Made by a program: the position numbers and the translations under genes | Shown: positions 26,795 to 36,239 of the stretch, piece after piece | Position numbering within the stretch: position 1 is the stretch's first letter | How the letters are laid out: every line of letters starts with the position of its first letter | Source: an uncultured Anaerolineae bacterium | Lineage (GTDB): Bacteria > Chloroflexota > Anaerolineae > Anaerolineales > Villigracilaceae | Assembly: GCA_903822545.1 (NCBI GenBank) | Contig: CAIJPN010000013.1 | Location: 56,007-120,006, forward strand | Direction of reading: 5' to 3' | Length of the DNA stretch: 64,000 nt | Notes under the pieces: generated by a model | Seen by the model: only the letters and a program-made list of their open reading frames with translations | Told to the model about the DNA's origin: nothing | The model's database searches: none

Positions 26795-29194
26795 TTACTT
26801 GAAGAGCGCCATGATCTGGTCAAATACACCGCCGAGCGTAACGAGAGGCTTCTCGCCAGCTTCGACCATGTACCCATACTGGGTGGTATGGCGGTTGAAG
26901 AGCGCCAGGCCATTGGCATTGTCTTCGTTGATTAAGACAGCGCGATGGCAGCCGCCGCAAGCCCGGGTAGCAGGGCCAGTGACAAAAGACGGCACATCGG
27001 TGATGGCCCTGTCCTTGACTACATCCGTTGCGGAGAGCAAACCGGGCAGAGACTTGGACTGATCGGGCACATTGTTGGTTCCTGCAACGTGGCAGGATTC
27101 ACAATTGGTGATGCCATGCTTCGGGAACGGCATCTCAATTTCGGTGGCATACTTCTCAGCCAGGACTGGATCGGTGAAATCGATATCGCCGATATCGAAC
27201 TGCTGGGAGGAGTGAATCGCATGGATGTAGGAGTCGATCGAGCGCGACTGCAATTCCAGGTGTGAACCACCGGCTTTTGTGATGTGGCACAAGCGGCAAA
27301 CCACCATGTTCCCACCGCGATCGGGAGAGTGGAAGGTGATGCCCAGGGCTTCGTGGCAGTCGTTGCAGCCATCAGTTACTTTGACGATGGGGCTGTAGAA
27401 CTTGTCATTAAATCTTTTCGTAACCAGGTCAAATGTCCGCGAGGGGGCTTTGACAGCAACCATGACACCATCAGCGTTTTTCAGGGCGGGCATAACTGCA
27501 ATTTCCACTCTCTTAACGCTGCCATTCTTGATCAAATCAGCCCAGTCGGTCAGGTCAGCGGTAACTTCCCACTTTCCATCGGCTGCGGAACCCACAGCAA
27601 ATCGCGGATTCGTTGCTTCACCACCGACAACAAATTCAAGGGCACGTCCATCTTTGGAATCGATCGTACCATCGCCGTTGTCGTCTTTGAGTCTTTCGTG
27701 CGGGCCAACCAGGTAATCCTTGGTGTCCCAGCCATAGAGGCCAACCATTACAGTGGGTGAAATGGTCTTAACATCCAGGCCGATATCCTCGGACGAGGCG
27801 GCGCTGAAGGAGAAGGTCAGTTTGTTGTCGGCAAAGGAGGCTTTGTCGATGCTGACGGTGACAATATCAGAAATTCTTTTGCCATCAGCAGTGAAGACTG
27901 CCTTATCATAACCGGTGTGGATCTTATTGAAAGCTGCAGCGGCTTTGCCTTCACCGTGGCAGGTTGTGCAGTCCGTGGTATCCAAATCCATCGAAGCATG
28001 AACTTCGGGCAGGATGGTTTTGAGGGCCAGGGTGGTTGTATCGTAAACAACCTCGTCGCCATTTTTCTTAACGGCGCCAGTCACAGGGTGGCAGCTTTTG
28101 CAAGTTGAGACCTTGAAGTTGGCATCCGACAAAACCTTATCCAGTTTGCCTTCGTGGCAGGTTACGCAGTTAGCCATCGACTGGGGATAAGGGAATTCCA
28201 TGGCGTGCGACATATGCACATCGTTCATGAGCGTTGTCTTGTAGGCATACTGAGCCTTCTGGGCATCGGTCAATTCAACTTTGCCTTCGAGGTACTCAGC
28301 TGCAAGTTCCGGCTCATTCACCAAAAGCTGCCATTCCAAATGGCCGCCTTCGCCATTGTCCAGGTGGCAGACTTTGCAAGAATAGAAATCGGTGGCAGGA
28401 TCGCCATCGATCTGGCCATAGATATTGCCATGCTTGAGATAGGGATCTGTGTGGCATTTTTCGCAGCCGTTATTATTCGCTGCGGAGGCGTAATCGGTGC
28501 CTTTGCCGGTATTCTTCACAGCGGCATACGGATATTGAACCTGCTTGATACGGGCAGGCAGGGTGCCGAGCTGTTTGTCATAACCGTAGACAACAATTAT
28601 GCCATCCACACCACTCAAGTCAGTGTAGTCAACATAAGTGGCTTCTTTGGGGTCCAGTTCAACCAGCGTGCTGGTGGTCACACCAGTCGCTGCATCATAG
28701 GATAATTTGCCTTTGAGGGAAAGGCGTCCGGCGCCTTCAAAAGCAGTGCCGGTCCAGGCCGCGAAATAGATGTTTGCATTTTCAACAGATGCGCCACTAA
28801 CCGGCTTGCCATCCTTGGTCATCTTGAAAGTGACCACGGTTGTATCCAACTTATCACCAGCGGCGGCGGTGAACTTGTAAGTCACATCTGTAACCAGGAT
28901 AACGCCATCCTGGTACAACATGTTATATGAGCCCTGGTGTTCTTCACCAGCGTCACGATGGCAGCCAGCGCAAGTTTCAAATTGCAAAAGATCCGAGGCT
29001 GAAGCCACAGCAGCGGGACCGGCGGGGCCTTCCGGGCCGGCAGGGCCAGCGGGGCCTTCCGGGCCAGCCGGGCCGGCGGGGCCAGCCGGTCCGGTTGCGC
29101 CCTGTGCGCCCGGTTGTCCAGAACAAGAAGCCAAAAGCATGCTACAGGCAATTGCCAGCACGCCAAGAACAATAAGCAGTTTCTTTGTAGACAT
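26795..29194 (-). CDS. OmcA/MtrC-type decaheme c-type cytochrome, lipoprotein with collagen-like linker
   Basis: A 799-residue surface cytochrome. The lipoprotein signal ends in a lipobox (LASC, Cys24). Residues 26-61 are twelve uninterrupted collagen-type GXY triplets, mostly GPA/GPE. The rest carries exactly ten CxxCH haem sites: CAGCH (75-79), CEKCH, CKVCH, CVTCH, CKSCH, CTTCH, CNDCH, CRLCH, CESCH and CGGCH. A DDNGDGTIDSKD loop near the centre could bind calcium. Ten haems with beta-rich spacers match the OmcA/MtrC family, which passes electrons to minerals or other cells. AAAAGGAGAATGTAATACG precedes the start. No porin-cytochrome partner (MtrA or MtrB type) is nearby, as expected if the cell has no outer membrane. 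Confidence 0.9.
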   Translation of the reverse strand: MSTKKLLIVLGVLAIACSMLLASCSGQPGAQGATGPAGPAGPAGPEGPAGPAGPEGPAGPAAVASASDLLQFETCAGCHRDAGEEHQGSYNMLYQDGVILVTDVTYKFTAAAGDKLDTTVVTFKMTKDGKPVSGASVENANIYFAAWTGTAFEGAGRLSLKGKLSYDAATGVTTSTLVELDPKEATYVDYTDLSGVDGIIVVYGYDKQLGTLPARIKQVQYPYAAVKNTGKGTDYASAANNNGCEKCHTDPYLKHGNIYGQIDGDPATDFYSCKVCHLDNGEGGHLEWQLLVNEPELAAEYLEGKVELTDAQKAQYAYKTTLMNDVHMSHAMEFPYPQSMANCVTCHEGKLDKVLSDANFKVSTCKSCHPVTGAVKKNGDEVVYDTTTLALKTILPEVHASMDLDTTDCTTCHGEGKAAAAFNKIHTGYDKAVFTADGKRISDIVTVSIDKASFADNKLTFSFSAASSEDIGLDVKTISPTVMVGLYGWDTKDYLVGPHERLKDDNGDGTIDSKDGRALEFVVGGEATNPRFAVGSAADGKWEVTADLTDWADLIKNGSVKRVEIAVMPALKNADGVMVAVKAPSRTFDLVTKRFNDKFYSPIVKVTDGCNDCHEALGITFHSPDRGGNMVVCRLCHITKAGGSHLELQSRSIDSYIHAIHSSQQFDIGDIDFTDPVLAEKYATEIEMPFPKHGITNCESCHVAGTNNVPDQSKSLPGLLSATDVVKDRAITDVPSFVTGPATRACGGCHRAVLINEDNANGLALFNRHTTQYGYMVEAGEKPLVTLGGVFDQIMALFK

Positions 29195-29772
29195 CGTATT
29201 ACATTCTCCTTTTGAATTTTTTTATAGACAAGCGTTCGAAAATTTTATTAAATCTTTTTATTCGATAGATGTGCCTCCTTTTTGGCTTAAATTATCAACA
29301 CACGAAGTGCTGTGTTTTTACAAGCGCGTTGATAACCAGCATTCTTTGTATCCATCCAGATGAAAAGTGCAGCATGATGCCTTTTCAAATTAAAACTTCA
29401 TCAAGCGTGAATCTTCTTTTCTGATACCCACACAGACCAATAAAGAAATTTGCGTGCTATTTCGCCCCAACGCAACATTGATAACATTTTCACGCTGCCA
29501 GCAGGCAGCATCGTTAACCGAATATAAAAACGACACAATAATATTCTATTGAATTAACCGACTCGAAAATAGTGCTTTTTATCACGAATGTAATATGATT
29601 ACAGCACCAAATAATGCCGGGCCGTGGAATGCCGCGCTTCACTGGTTGGAAAGCCGATTTAAATATGGCGTCCGGGCTGCCACAGGCAGGAACCCGGACG
29701 CCATATCCCCAGTGTTCGCAACACCACCAACCACATTATCCCGGCTGGTAAATCCCACGGGGAACAATCGTC
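29195..29772. other. 578-base AT-rich intergenic region
   Basis: No convincing coding region is present. The right part of the cytochrome leader (29195-29340) is AT-rich and contains the ribosome binding site plus a second AAAGGAGG-like sequence around 29272-29279 with no good start after it. A small inverted repeat GCTGCC/GGCAGC occurs at 29493-29508. The large hairpin at 29663-29706 is listed separately. The region most likely holds the cytochrome promoter and regulatory sites, which I could not pin down. Confidence 0.6.
29663..29706 (-). terminator. Strong hairpin, probable terminator of the 75-aa gene
   Basis: A 14-bp perfect stem (ATATGGCGTCCGGG / CCCGGACGCCATAT) encloses a 16-base loop with its own CTGCC/GGCAG pairing. 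On the minus strand it is followed by TTTAAAT rather than a clean T run. It lies 66 bases after the stop of the small gene, so termination is the simplest role, but a structured RNA element cannot be excluded. Confidence 0.55.
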
Positions 29773-30000
29773 TTAATTGTTGATGGAAGTATGTGCCAGC
29801 ATATCTGCAACCATATCATCAGCGGGCATGGGCAGGGCGTTCTGAAAGAACGCAATCGGATCGATAGTGGGCGAATGCGCTTCGCCCTGGAGAAAAACGG
29901 CCAGCATGGGCTGGGTGCAAGCCTTGAGCTGGTGACCCACAACGAAACAGCCAAGTCTCGTGGAAGGCCGAGTCCAGATGTGATTTAAAATCGTTGTCAT
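29773..30000 (-). CDS. Small orphan protein, 75 aa, unknown function
   Basis: The frame starts MTTILNHIWTRPSTRLG and ends ADMLAHTSINN. I recognise no family. It is supported as a gene by a textbook ribosome binding site, GGAGG six bases before the ATG at 30000, by a terminator on each side, and by a plausible composition with two cysteines and no long hydrophobic stretch. It is a single-gene unit between the cytochrome and the nuo operon, reading the same way as both. A small cytosolic protein is likely; nothing more can be said. Confidence 0.6.
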   Translation of the reverse strand: MTTILNHIWTRPSTRLGCFVVGHQLKACTQPMLAVFLQGEAHSPTIDPIAFFQNALPMPADDMVADMLAHTSINN

Positions 30001-30077
30001 CGTACACCTCCGCAGTTGAATGGTTGTTCCGTAAATTGCAACACTCGACCAGGCAGGCGGATACAGGGCCACAAATA

Positions 30078-30114
30078 AAACAAAACGGGATGGTTTGACC
30101 ATCCCGTTTTGTTT
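30078..30114. terminator. Terminator of the nuo operon
   Basis: A 17-bp perfect stem (AAACAAAACGGGATGGT / ACCATCCCGTTTTGTTT) with a 3-base loop sits 18 bases after the nuoN stop. T-rich arms flank it both ways, so it may be bidirectional. Confidence 0.92.
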
Positions 30115-30131
30115 ATCTCAAAAACGATTGG

Positions 30132-31580
30132 CTATTTCAGAGCGATAAAGAGCGCCTGGCTGGCCCAGGCAAACAACCCGGCAGGAACAACGCTAAGCAC
30201 GACTGTCAGCAGGGCTGTTGCGCCGATGGTGAAATCGAGCCAGGTTTCGCGGGCTACTTCGGGGTCGCCGGTTTTCATATACATATTCACAACCACACGC
30301 AGGTAGTAGAATGCGGAGAGCAGGGATGTCACCACGCCGATAACGGCCAGGGTGATAAATCCGCCTTCGACAGCAGCGCGGAACAAGTAGAGTTTCCCGA
30401 TCAACCCGAGTGTAGGGGGAAGGCCCGTCAGCGAAAGCATGAAAACGGTCATGCAGGCAGCCAGGAACGGGTATTTTTTGCCCATTCCGGCGTAATCGGA
30501 GATGGCGAGACCTTTGCCTTCGGCTTTTTCGAGCGCAATGACCACGCCCCAGGCCCCGAAGGATGTGATGGTGTAAGCCACCATATAGAATAAAGCCGAA
30601 GCCACTGAAACCGCCTGGACCGCCGGGTTGCCATATGCCACAAAGGCCATCAGCATGTATCCAGCCTGGGCGATGCTGGAGTAAGCCAGCATCCGCTTGA
30701 TATCGGTCTGGGCAATGGCGATGACGTTCCCCAGGATCATTGTCAACGCAGCCAGTACCGAGATGATGGGTGTCAGCTGGTCAGAGAGCGTGGGGAAGGC
30801 CACTACAAAGACGCGCAACAGGGCGGCAAAACCGGCGGCTTTCGCACCTGCAGCCATGAAGGCCGTCACGGAGGTGGGTGCGCCCTGGTAGACATCTGGT
30901 GTCCACATGTGGAAGGGAGCAGCCGCAACTTTGAAGCCGAACCCGACCAGGATGAGCGCTGCGCCGATCAACAGCAGGGAGGTATTGGCAGTCCCATCAG
31001 CGATAGCAGCCACGATGCCGGGAATGGCAAGCGAACCGGTGGCGCCAAAGGTCATGGCGATGCCATACAGCACAAATCCCGATGAGAAAGATCCCAACAG
31101 GAAGTACTTCAGGCCGGCTTCTTCTGATTCAGGGCGAGGATAGGCAAAGGCAGCCAGCACATAGAGCGGGATGGAGAGCAGTTCAAGCGCGATGAAGATC
31201 ATGATCAGGTGTGATGCCTGAGCCATCAACATCATTCCGGCCAGGCTGAACAGCATGATCGGATAGTATTCGCCACGCTCAATGCCCATGCGACGATTGT
31301 AACCGTAAGCTACTGCGATGCCCAAAAGGCCAGTCAGCAGGAGCAGCAGGTTCAGGAAGTTGGAAAACCCATCCAGCACAATCATCTGGTTGAAGCCGGT
31401 GGCTTCGCGGCCCATCTGGCTGATGGAAACGCCCATCGTTACGAGAAGGCCCACAACCGCAAGGATTGCCGTCAGCCCGCGCCGTTCGCTGAGGATGAAC
31501 AGATCTACCAGCAGTAGCACACAGGCCCAGATGGTCAGCGTCATGACCGGGAGGAGGGTGTAAAAGTCGAGTTGCGTCAT
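30132..31580 (-). CDS. nuoN: NADH-quinone oxidoreductase subunit N
   Basis: A 482-residue antiporter-like membrane subunit of complex I with about 14 helices, one of three that pump protons. The start at 31580 is preceded by AGGAGTAATT; the in-frame codon further up (31601) lies in repeat sequence. Typical segments include the LLSIPLYVLAAFA helix with its glutamate, GFGFKVAAAPFHMWTPDVYQ and a C-terminal YYLRVVVNMYM. It is the last gene of the 14-gene operon, directly before the terminator. Confidence 0.96.
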   Translation of the reverse strand: MTQLDFYTLLPVMTLTIWACVLLLVDLFILSERRGLTAILAVVGLLVTMGVSISQMGREATGFNQMIVLDGFSNFLNLLLLLTGLLGIAVAYGYNRRMGIERGEYYPIMLFSLAGMMLMAQASHLIMIFIALELLSIPLYVLAAFAYPRPESEEAGLKYFLLGSFSSGFVLYGIAMTFGATGSLAIPGIVAAIADGTANTSLLLIGAALILVGFGFKVAAAPFHMWTPDVYQGAPTSVTAFMAAGAKAAGFAALLRVFVVAFPTLSDQLTPIISVLAALTMILGNVIAIAQTDIKRMLAYSSIAQAGYMLMAFVAYGNPAVQAVSVASALFYMVAYTITSFGAWGVVIALEKAEGKGLAISDYAGMGKKYPFLAACMTVFMLSLTGLPPTLGLIGKLYLFRAAVEGGFITLAVIGVVTSLLSAFYYLRVVVNMYMKTGDPEVARETWLDFTIGATALLTVVLSVVPAGLFAWASQALFIALK

Positions 31581-31591
31581 AATTACTCCTG

Positions 31592-31638
31592 CCTCATCCA
31601 CCGCCTGCTCTTTTGCAGGGAGACGGCGGGGCGAGGGC
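31592..31638. repeat. Degenerate copy of the dispersed repeat between nuoM and nuoN
   Basis: CCTCATCCACCGCCTGCTC, then GCAGGGAGACGGCGGGGC and GAGGGC, resembles a decayed element with inverted ends. It fills the nuoM-nuoN gap, upstream of the nuoN ribosome binding site. Confidence 0.45.
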
Positions 31639-31643
31639 TAAGG

Positions 31644-33164
31644 CTAATGCGCAGCCATCAAAACGGCCTGGAAGGGGATAAGCAGTTTTTCAACAGCGGG
31701 CGCCATCAGGTTGAAGAAAGGCGCGGGATAGAGACCAATCCAAAAGATGAAGACCAGCAGGGGCAACAGGGTGATGATTTCGCGCAGGTTGAGGTCTTTG
31801 ATCTCGTGGTGGTGAGTGATTTCACCAGCCGGGCCGAGGAACATCTTCTGGAACATGTAGAGGATGTAAATGGCGGCCAAAATCACGCCGATGGCAGAGA
31901 GCATGGCGTACCAGTAAGAACCGTAAGCCACCGAGCCAAAAGCGCCAAGCAGGATGGTGAATTCACCAACGAAACCGTTCAAACCAGGAAGGCCCATCGA
32001 GGAGAGCGCAACGATCAGCATCAGGGTGCCGAAGACCGGGGTGATTTTCCACAGGCCGCCGTACACTTTAATTTCGCGGGTGTGGGTCTGTTCGTAGATC
32101 ATGCCGACGAGCAAGAATAGCGCGCCGGTGCTGAGACCGTGGTTGATCATCTGCAAAATCGCGCCCTGAATGCCCTGTGAATTGAGTGCGAACATGCCGA
32201 GCATAACAAAACCGAGGTGGCTGACCGATGAGTAGGCAACCAGTTTTTTGACATCTTTCTGCGAATAGGAGACTGCCGCACCGTAAAGGATGCCAATGAC
32301 AGCCAGGGTAGCAATCGTCGGAGCGGCGGCGACCGCAGCTTCGGGGAAGAGCGGCAGGTTGAAGCGCAGGAAACCGTAGGTGCCCATTTTCAGCAGGACG
32401 CCGGCCAGGATGACGGAACCTGCGGTGGGCGCTTCCACGTGGGCATCGGGCAACCAGGAGTGCAGCGGCCACATCGGGACTTTGATGGCGAATGCGGCAG
32501 TGAAGGCCCAGAACAGCCAGAACTGGATATCCACCGGGATGCCTCCTTTGGCAACCAGGTCAGGCACCGAGAAGGTGCCCTGGTTGACGCCCAGCCACAG
32601 GATGGCGAGCAGCATCAGGATGGAACCAGCCATTGTATAGAGGAAGAACTTGACGGCAGCGTACAGGCGGTTCGGGCCACCCCAGATGCCGATGAGGAAG
32701 TACATCGGAACGAGGGTGAATTCCCAGAAGATGTAGAAGAGGAACAAATCCTGGGCCACGAAAACACCCAACATGCCGACTTCCAACATCAGGAAGAACA
32801 TCATGAAATCCTTCACGCGGTCTTCCACAGCCTTCCAGGTGGACAGGATGGCAATCGGGGTCAGGAAGGTGGTCAGCAGGATGAGCATAACGCTCAGGCC
32901 ATCGGCTGCGATGTAGTAGCGGATGTTCCAACCCGCGACCATGATCCAGTCGTATTTGGCGACGAGTTGCAGGTCACCATTGGCAGGGTTGAACTGTCCG
33001 CTGAAGAAGAAGGCCCACAGCGAGATGACGAAAGTGACCAGGGCGGTGCCGAGCGCTGTCCAGCGAATGGTGTTTTTCTGTTCGCCATTGATGAACACCA
33101 GCGCCAGGACACCCAGAAGCGGGAAGAAGGTCACCAGGGTGAGGGGTTGAAGAAGAAAGTTCAT
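31644..33164 (-). CDS. nuoM: NADH-quinone oxidoreductase subunit M
   Basis: A 506-residue antiporter-like subunit of the complex I membrane arm. Family segments include EFTLVPMYFLIGIWGGPNR with the key glutamate, FAIKVPMWPLHSWLPDAHVE with the lysine, and KKLVAYSSVSHLGFVMLG. I chose the ATG at 33164 because GAGGT lies six bases before it; the ATG at 33168 end would leave no spacer. It is separated from nuoL by an unusual 92-base gap with short direct repeats. Confidence 0.97.
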   Translation of the reverse strand: MNFLLQPLTLVTFFPLLGVLALVFINGEQKNTIRWTALGTALVTFVISLWAFFFSGQFNPANGDLQLVAKYDWIMVAGWNIRYYIAADGLSVMLILLTTFLTPIAILSTWKAVEDRVKDFMMFFLMLEVGMLGVFVAQDLFLFYIFWEFTLVPMYFLIGIWGGPNRLYAAVKFFLYTMAGSILMLLAILWLGVNQGTFSVPDLVAKGGIPVDIQFWLFWAFTAAFAIKVPMWPLHSWLPDAHVEAPTAGSVILAGVLLKMGTYGFLRFNLPLFPEAAVAAAPTIATLAVIGILYGAAVSYSQKDVKKLVAYSSVSHLGFVMLGMFALNSQGIQGAILQMINHGLSTGALFLLVGMIYEQTHTREIKVYGGLWKITPVFGTLMLIVALSSMGLPGLNGFVGEFTILLGAFGSVAYGSYWYAMLSAIGVILAAIYILYMFQKMFLGPAGEITHHHEIKDLNLREIITLLPLLVFIFWIGLYPAPFFNLMAPAVEKLLIPFQAVLMAAH

Positions 33165-33175
33165 GTGCATACCTC

Positions 33176-33222
33176 GGTTACAGGTTTCAAGTTACAGGTT
33201 TGAAAGTTGCAGGTCACAGGTT
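33176..33222. repeat. Short tandem-like repeats between nuoL and nuoM
   Basis: The gap holds imperfect units GGTTACAGGTTTCAA, AGTTACAGGTTTGAAA and GTTGCAGGTCACAGGTT. They give the only low-complexity stretch inside the nuo operon. No hairpin stands out. Confidence 0.5.
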
Positions 33223-33256
33223 GGACGACTTTTAACCTTAAACCTGGAACCTTGAG

Positions 33257-35380
33257 CTATTTCATATTCAGGAGCAGGTATCCCAAAATTGCCACGACAC
33301 CGACCAACACGGATAGTGCATAAGAGCGCACGAAGCCATTTTGAAGGGCGCGGAGTTTTTCGGAGAGCCATTGGGCTACGGCGACCGGCCAGCGCGAGAT
33401 GATGACATCGACAATTCCCAGGTCAACCAGTTGGGCCAGGAATCGGGTGAAGCCACGGAACCCGGCAGCGATGATGTTGTTGTGGAACCATTCGTGCCAG
33501 AAATCCCAGTCGATGGTCTGGGCCAGGTAGCGGGCCAGGTCAACATAGCGGTCGACAAAAACGAACCAGTAGGCTTCGTCGATGAACCATTTGTTTTCCA
33601 TGCCGTAATAGATTGGTCCAAACATCTTCTTGAGCGGGTCGATTTGACCGGCTTTGAGCGGGGTGCGCCCGTAAAGCAGCCAGGAGATGAAAATGGCGAG
33701 CAGCGCGGCGATGGTGGAAATCAGCGCCACCCAGGGATTCAGGCCACCCAGGGATGTTTCCAACCAGGCTGCAACTTCGCCTTCATGTTCCACGACTTTG
33801 ACGGTGTGTTCAAGCCAGTTTGTCAGGGTGTGGATGTAGGGCAGGTTCAGCGCGCCACCCAGGATGGAGAGCGCAGCCAGAACCATGAGCGGGACGGTCA
33901 TCACTGCGGGGCTTTCCTCGGCATGGGCAGCGGCAGCGTGGCGCGCTTCGCCAAAGAAAACCATCCAAATCTGGCGGCCCATGTAAAAGGCGGTGAAAAA
34001 GGCTGCGATTGCCAGTAAATAGTAAACATGCGGGAAAACTTTGGCAGCGTCGAGCAAAATCTCATCCTTCGACCAAAAACCTGCGAAGGGGAAGATGCCC
34101 GCCAGCGCCAGCGTGCCAATCATATAGAGCCAGAAAGTCACAGGCATGGTTTTGCGCATCCCACCCATGTTGCGCATGTCACCGGGATCGAAGATTTCGT
34201 GATGGTCGCCATGCGGCAGGTGGTGGTGTCCACGTTCCATGCCAAGGATGACAGAACCGGCGGAAAGGAACAAGAGCGCTTTGAAGAATGCGTGGGTGAT
34301 CAGGTGGAACATTCCTGCAACAAACGCCCCCATGCCAACTGCCGCTACCATGAAGCCTAGCTGGCTGATGGTGGAGTAGGCCAGCACTTTTTTGATGTCA
34401 TACTGGCCAGCAGCAATGGTGGCAGCGAAGAGCGCCGTCACCGCGCCGACAGTGGCGACGATGTATTGGGCATCATGGCTGAGTGTGTAGATGGGTGCAG
34501 AGCGGGTGACGAGGTAGACGCCCGCCGTGACCATGGTGGCGGCATGGATTAGCGCCGAAACAGGGGTAGGGCCTGCCATGGCATCTGGGAGCCATACGTA
34601 GAGCGGGATCTGCGCCGATTTACCGGCGACACCTACCAGCAGGAAGATGGTAATCCACAGGATGACCCAGGGTTCGTGGGCGGCAACTTCAACCACTTTG
34701 GCAAAGACCAGGTCGAAGTCAGTGGAGCCGAACTTCCAGAACATCATCATGGCGGCCAGCAAGAAGCCGAAGTCGCCAACGCGGTTGGTGATGAAGGCTT
34801 TTTTGGCAGCGTTGGAGTTGGCAAAGGACGGGCGGCCGAGCGTGTCCATGTCGTACCAGAAGCCGATCAGCAGGAAGGATGCCAGGCCGACGCCTTCCCA
34901 GCCCACGAAGAGCATCATGTATGAATTGCCGCTGACCAGGATCATCATAGCGGCGATGAACAGGTTCAGGAAGATAAAGAAGCGGCGGTAGCGGCCTTCG
35001 TCGTGTTTGAAGCGCACATCCTCGTGCATGTACCCGATGGCGTAGATGTGGATGAGTGTGCCAACGCCAGAGACAACCATCATCATCGTCACTGATAGGG
35101 TGTCGATGCGGAAAGTCCAATCAATCGCCAGGTTGCCAATGTGGATCCACTCTGCAACCTTAACGACAGCGCCTTCGGGGTGCGCGTTGAGGGAAATGAT
35201 CTGGAGGATGGCCACCACAAAAGCTGAACCAGATGCCAGGCTGGCAATTGCGCCCACGCCTTTTTCGCCCAATTTGGAGCCGATGATGAGATTGATCAAC
35301 AGGCCAACCACCGGGGCAAAGACAATCCAGGGAACGAGATTGAAAAACAGGCCGGAAGTGGAAGTTTCGCTAAAGAACAT
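33257..35380 (-). CDS. nuoL: NADH-quinone oxidoreductase subunit L
   Basis: A 707-residue proton-pumping subunit, the largest of the membrane arm, with about 16 helices and the long amphipathic lateral helix expected near the C-terminus. Diagnostic segments are FVGWEGVGLASFLLIGFWYD, SAQIPLYVWLPDAMAGPTPV and KVLAYSTISQLGFMVAA. A histidine-rich loop (GHHHLPHGDHHEIFD) lies after the eleventh helix region. AAGGGATAAACCT precedes the ATG. It follows nuoK by four bases. Confidence 0.97.
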   Translation of the reverse strand: MFFSETSTSGLFFNLVPWIVFAPVVGLLINLIIGSKLGEKGVGAIASLASGSAFVVAILQIISLNAHPEGAVVKVAEWIHIGNLAIDWTFRIDTLSVTMMMVVSGVGTLIHIYAIGYMHEDVRFKHDEGRYRRFFIFLNLFIAAMMILVSGNSYMMLFVGWEGVGLASFLLIGFWYDMDTLGRPSFANSNAAKKAFITNRVGDFGFLLAAMMMFWKFGSTDFDLVFAKVVEVAAHEPWVILWITIFLLVGVAGKSAQIPLYVWLPDAMAGPTPVSALIHAATMVTAGVYLVTRSAPIYTLSHDAQYIVATVGAVTALFAATIAAGQYDIKKVLAYSTISQLGFMVAAVGMGAFVAGMFHLITHAFFKALLFLSAGSVILGMERGHHHLPHGDHHEIFDPGDMRNMGGMRKTMPVTFWLYMIGTLALAGIFPFAGFWSKDEILLDAAKVFPHVYYLLAIAAFFTAFYMGRQIWMVFFGEARHAAAAHAEESPAVMTVPLMVLAALSILGGALNLPYIHTLTNWLEHTVKVVEHEGEVAAWLETSLGGLNPWVALISTIAALLAIFISWLLYGRTPLKAGQIDPLKKMFGPIYYGMENKWFIDEAYWFVFVDRYVDLARYLAQTIDWDFWHEWFHNNIIAAGFRGFTRFLAQLVDLGIVDVIISRWPVAVAQWLSEKLRALQNGFVRSYALSVLVGVVAILGYLLLNMK

Positions 35381-35384
35381 AGGT

Positions 35385-35687
35385 TTATCCCTTCAGGCTG
35401 CTCAACTGGTCAACGTCAATGCTGTGTTTGCTGCGGAAAATCGCCACGATCAGCGCCAGGCCGACCGCAACTTCCGCTGCTGCTACAGTCATCACGAAGA
35501 AGACGAATAGCTGCCCATCGTAGGAGTTGAAGGTGCGCGAGAAGGCCACAAAAGCCAGGTTGGCGGCGTTCAACATGAGTTCAATGGACATAAAAACTAC
35601 CAGCGCGTTGCGGCGGATGAGCACTCCGAGCGCGCCGAGGGTGAACAGGATTACAGAAACTACGAGATAGTATGAGACAGGTACCAT
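35385..35687 (-). CDS. nuoK: NADH-quinone oxidoreductase subunit K
   Basis: A 100-residue membrane subunit with three helices ([58 protein letters not shown]). The two conserved glutamates that take part in proton transfer are in SIELML and AAAEVAVG. It lies two bases after nuoJ and four before nuoL. Confidence 0.97.
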   Translation of the reverse strand: MVPVSYYLVVSVILFTLGALGVLIRRNALVVFMSIELMLNAANLAFVAFSRTFNSYDGQLFVFFVMTVAAAEVAVGLALIVAIFRSKHSIDVDQLSSLKG

Positions 35688-35689
35688 GA

Positions 35690-36220
35690 TTAAGCCTGGC
35701 CCCCTTTCTTGTCTACTCTCTTCGTTAGCACGATCGCGCCAATCATCGCAATCAGCAGCAGGATGGAGGTTACTTCAAAAGGCAGGAGATACTCCTGGAA
35801 GAGCATCATGCTCATCGAGCGGACTGCATCCATTGTGCCGATGGTGGCATCAGGCGAGGCAATCTGGGCCGTGGTCCCGGCTTTGACAGATAGCCAGTAA
35901 ATCCCTTCGATGAAGAGCAGCAGTGCCAACACAAACGCCAGGGGCCGCTGCCAGGGCAGGACTTCGGCGGGCGGGAGCTTTTCTGCGCCCAAGAGCATGA
36001 TGACGAACAGGAATAGCACCATGATGGCGCCTGCATACACCGTCACCTGCGAGAGTGCCACGAAGGGTGCGCCCAGCATCAGGTAGAAAATCGCCACAGA
36101 AACGAAGTTCAACACCAGGAACAGGGCCGCGTAGACCGCATTGCGGCTATACAACATGCCAATTGCCGTAGCGATGGCAATCAGGGCAACGAGAATGAAA
36201 CCCATTAAGTCCATTGTCAT
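35690..36220 (-). CDS. nuoJ: NADH-quinone oxidoreductase subunit J
   Basis: A 176-residue membrane subunit with five helices. The [20 protein letters not shown] segment and the [20 protein letters not shown] helix, which holds the pi-bulge of complex I, are clear. The ATG at 36220 has AAGGTGAAAC upstream; a second ATG two codons later is possible. It lies 19 bases after nuoI. Confidence 0.96.
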   Translation of the reverse strand: MTMDLMGFILVALIAIATAIGMLYSRNAVYAALFLVLNFVSVAIFYLMLGAPFVALSQVTVYAGAIMVLFLFVIMLLGAEKLPPAEVLPWQRPLAFVLALLLFIEGIYWLSVKAGTTAQIASPDATIGTMDAVRSMSMMLFQEYLLPFEVTSILLLIAMIGAIVLTKRVDKKGGQA

Positions 36221-36239
36221 GTTTCACCTTGATTGGATG

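Noticed and set aside
29595..29783. A 62-codon plus-strand frame in the cytochrome upstream region.
   Set aside because: It runs through the 29663-29706 hairpin, has no ribosome binding site and no recognisable similarity.
33176..33222. CRISPR-like array.
   Set aside because: Units are short, imperfect and contiguous with no spacers, and no cas gene is present.
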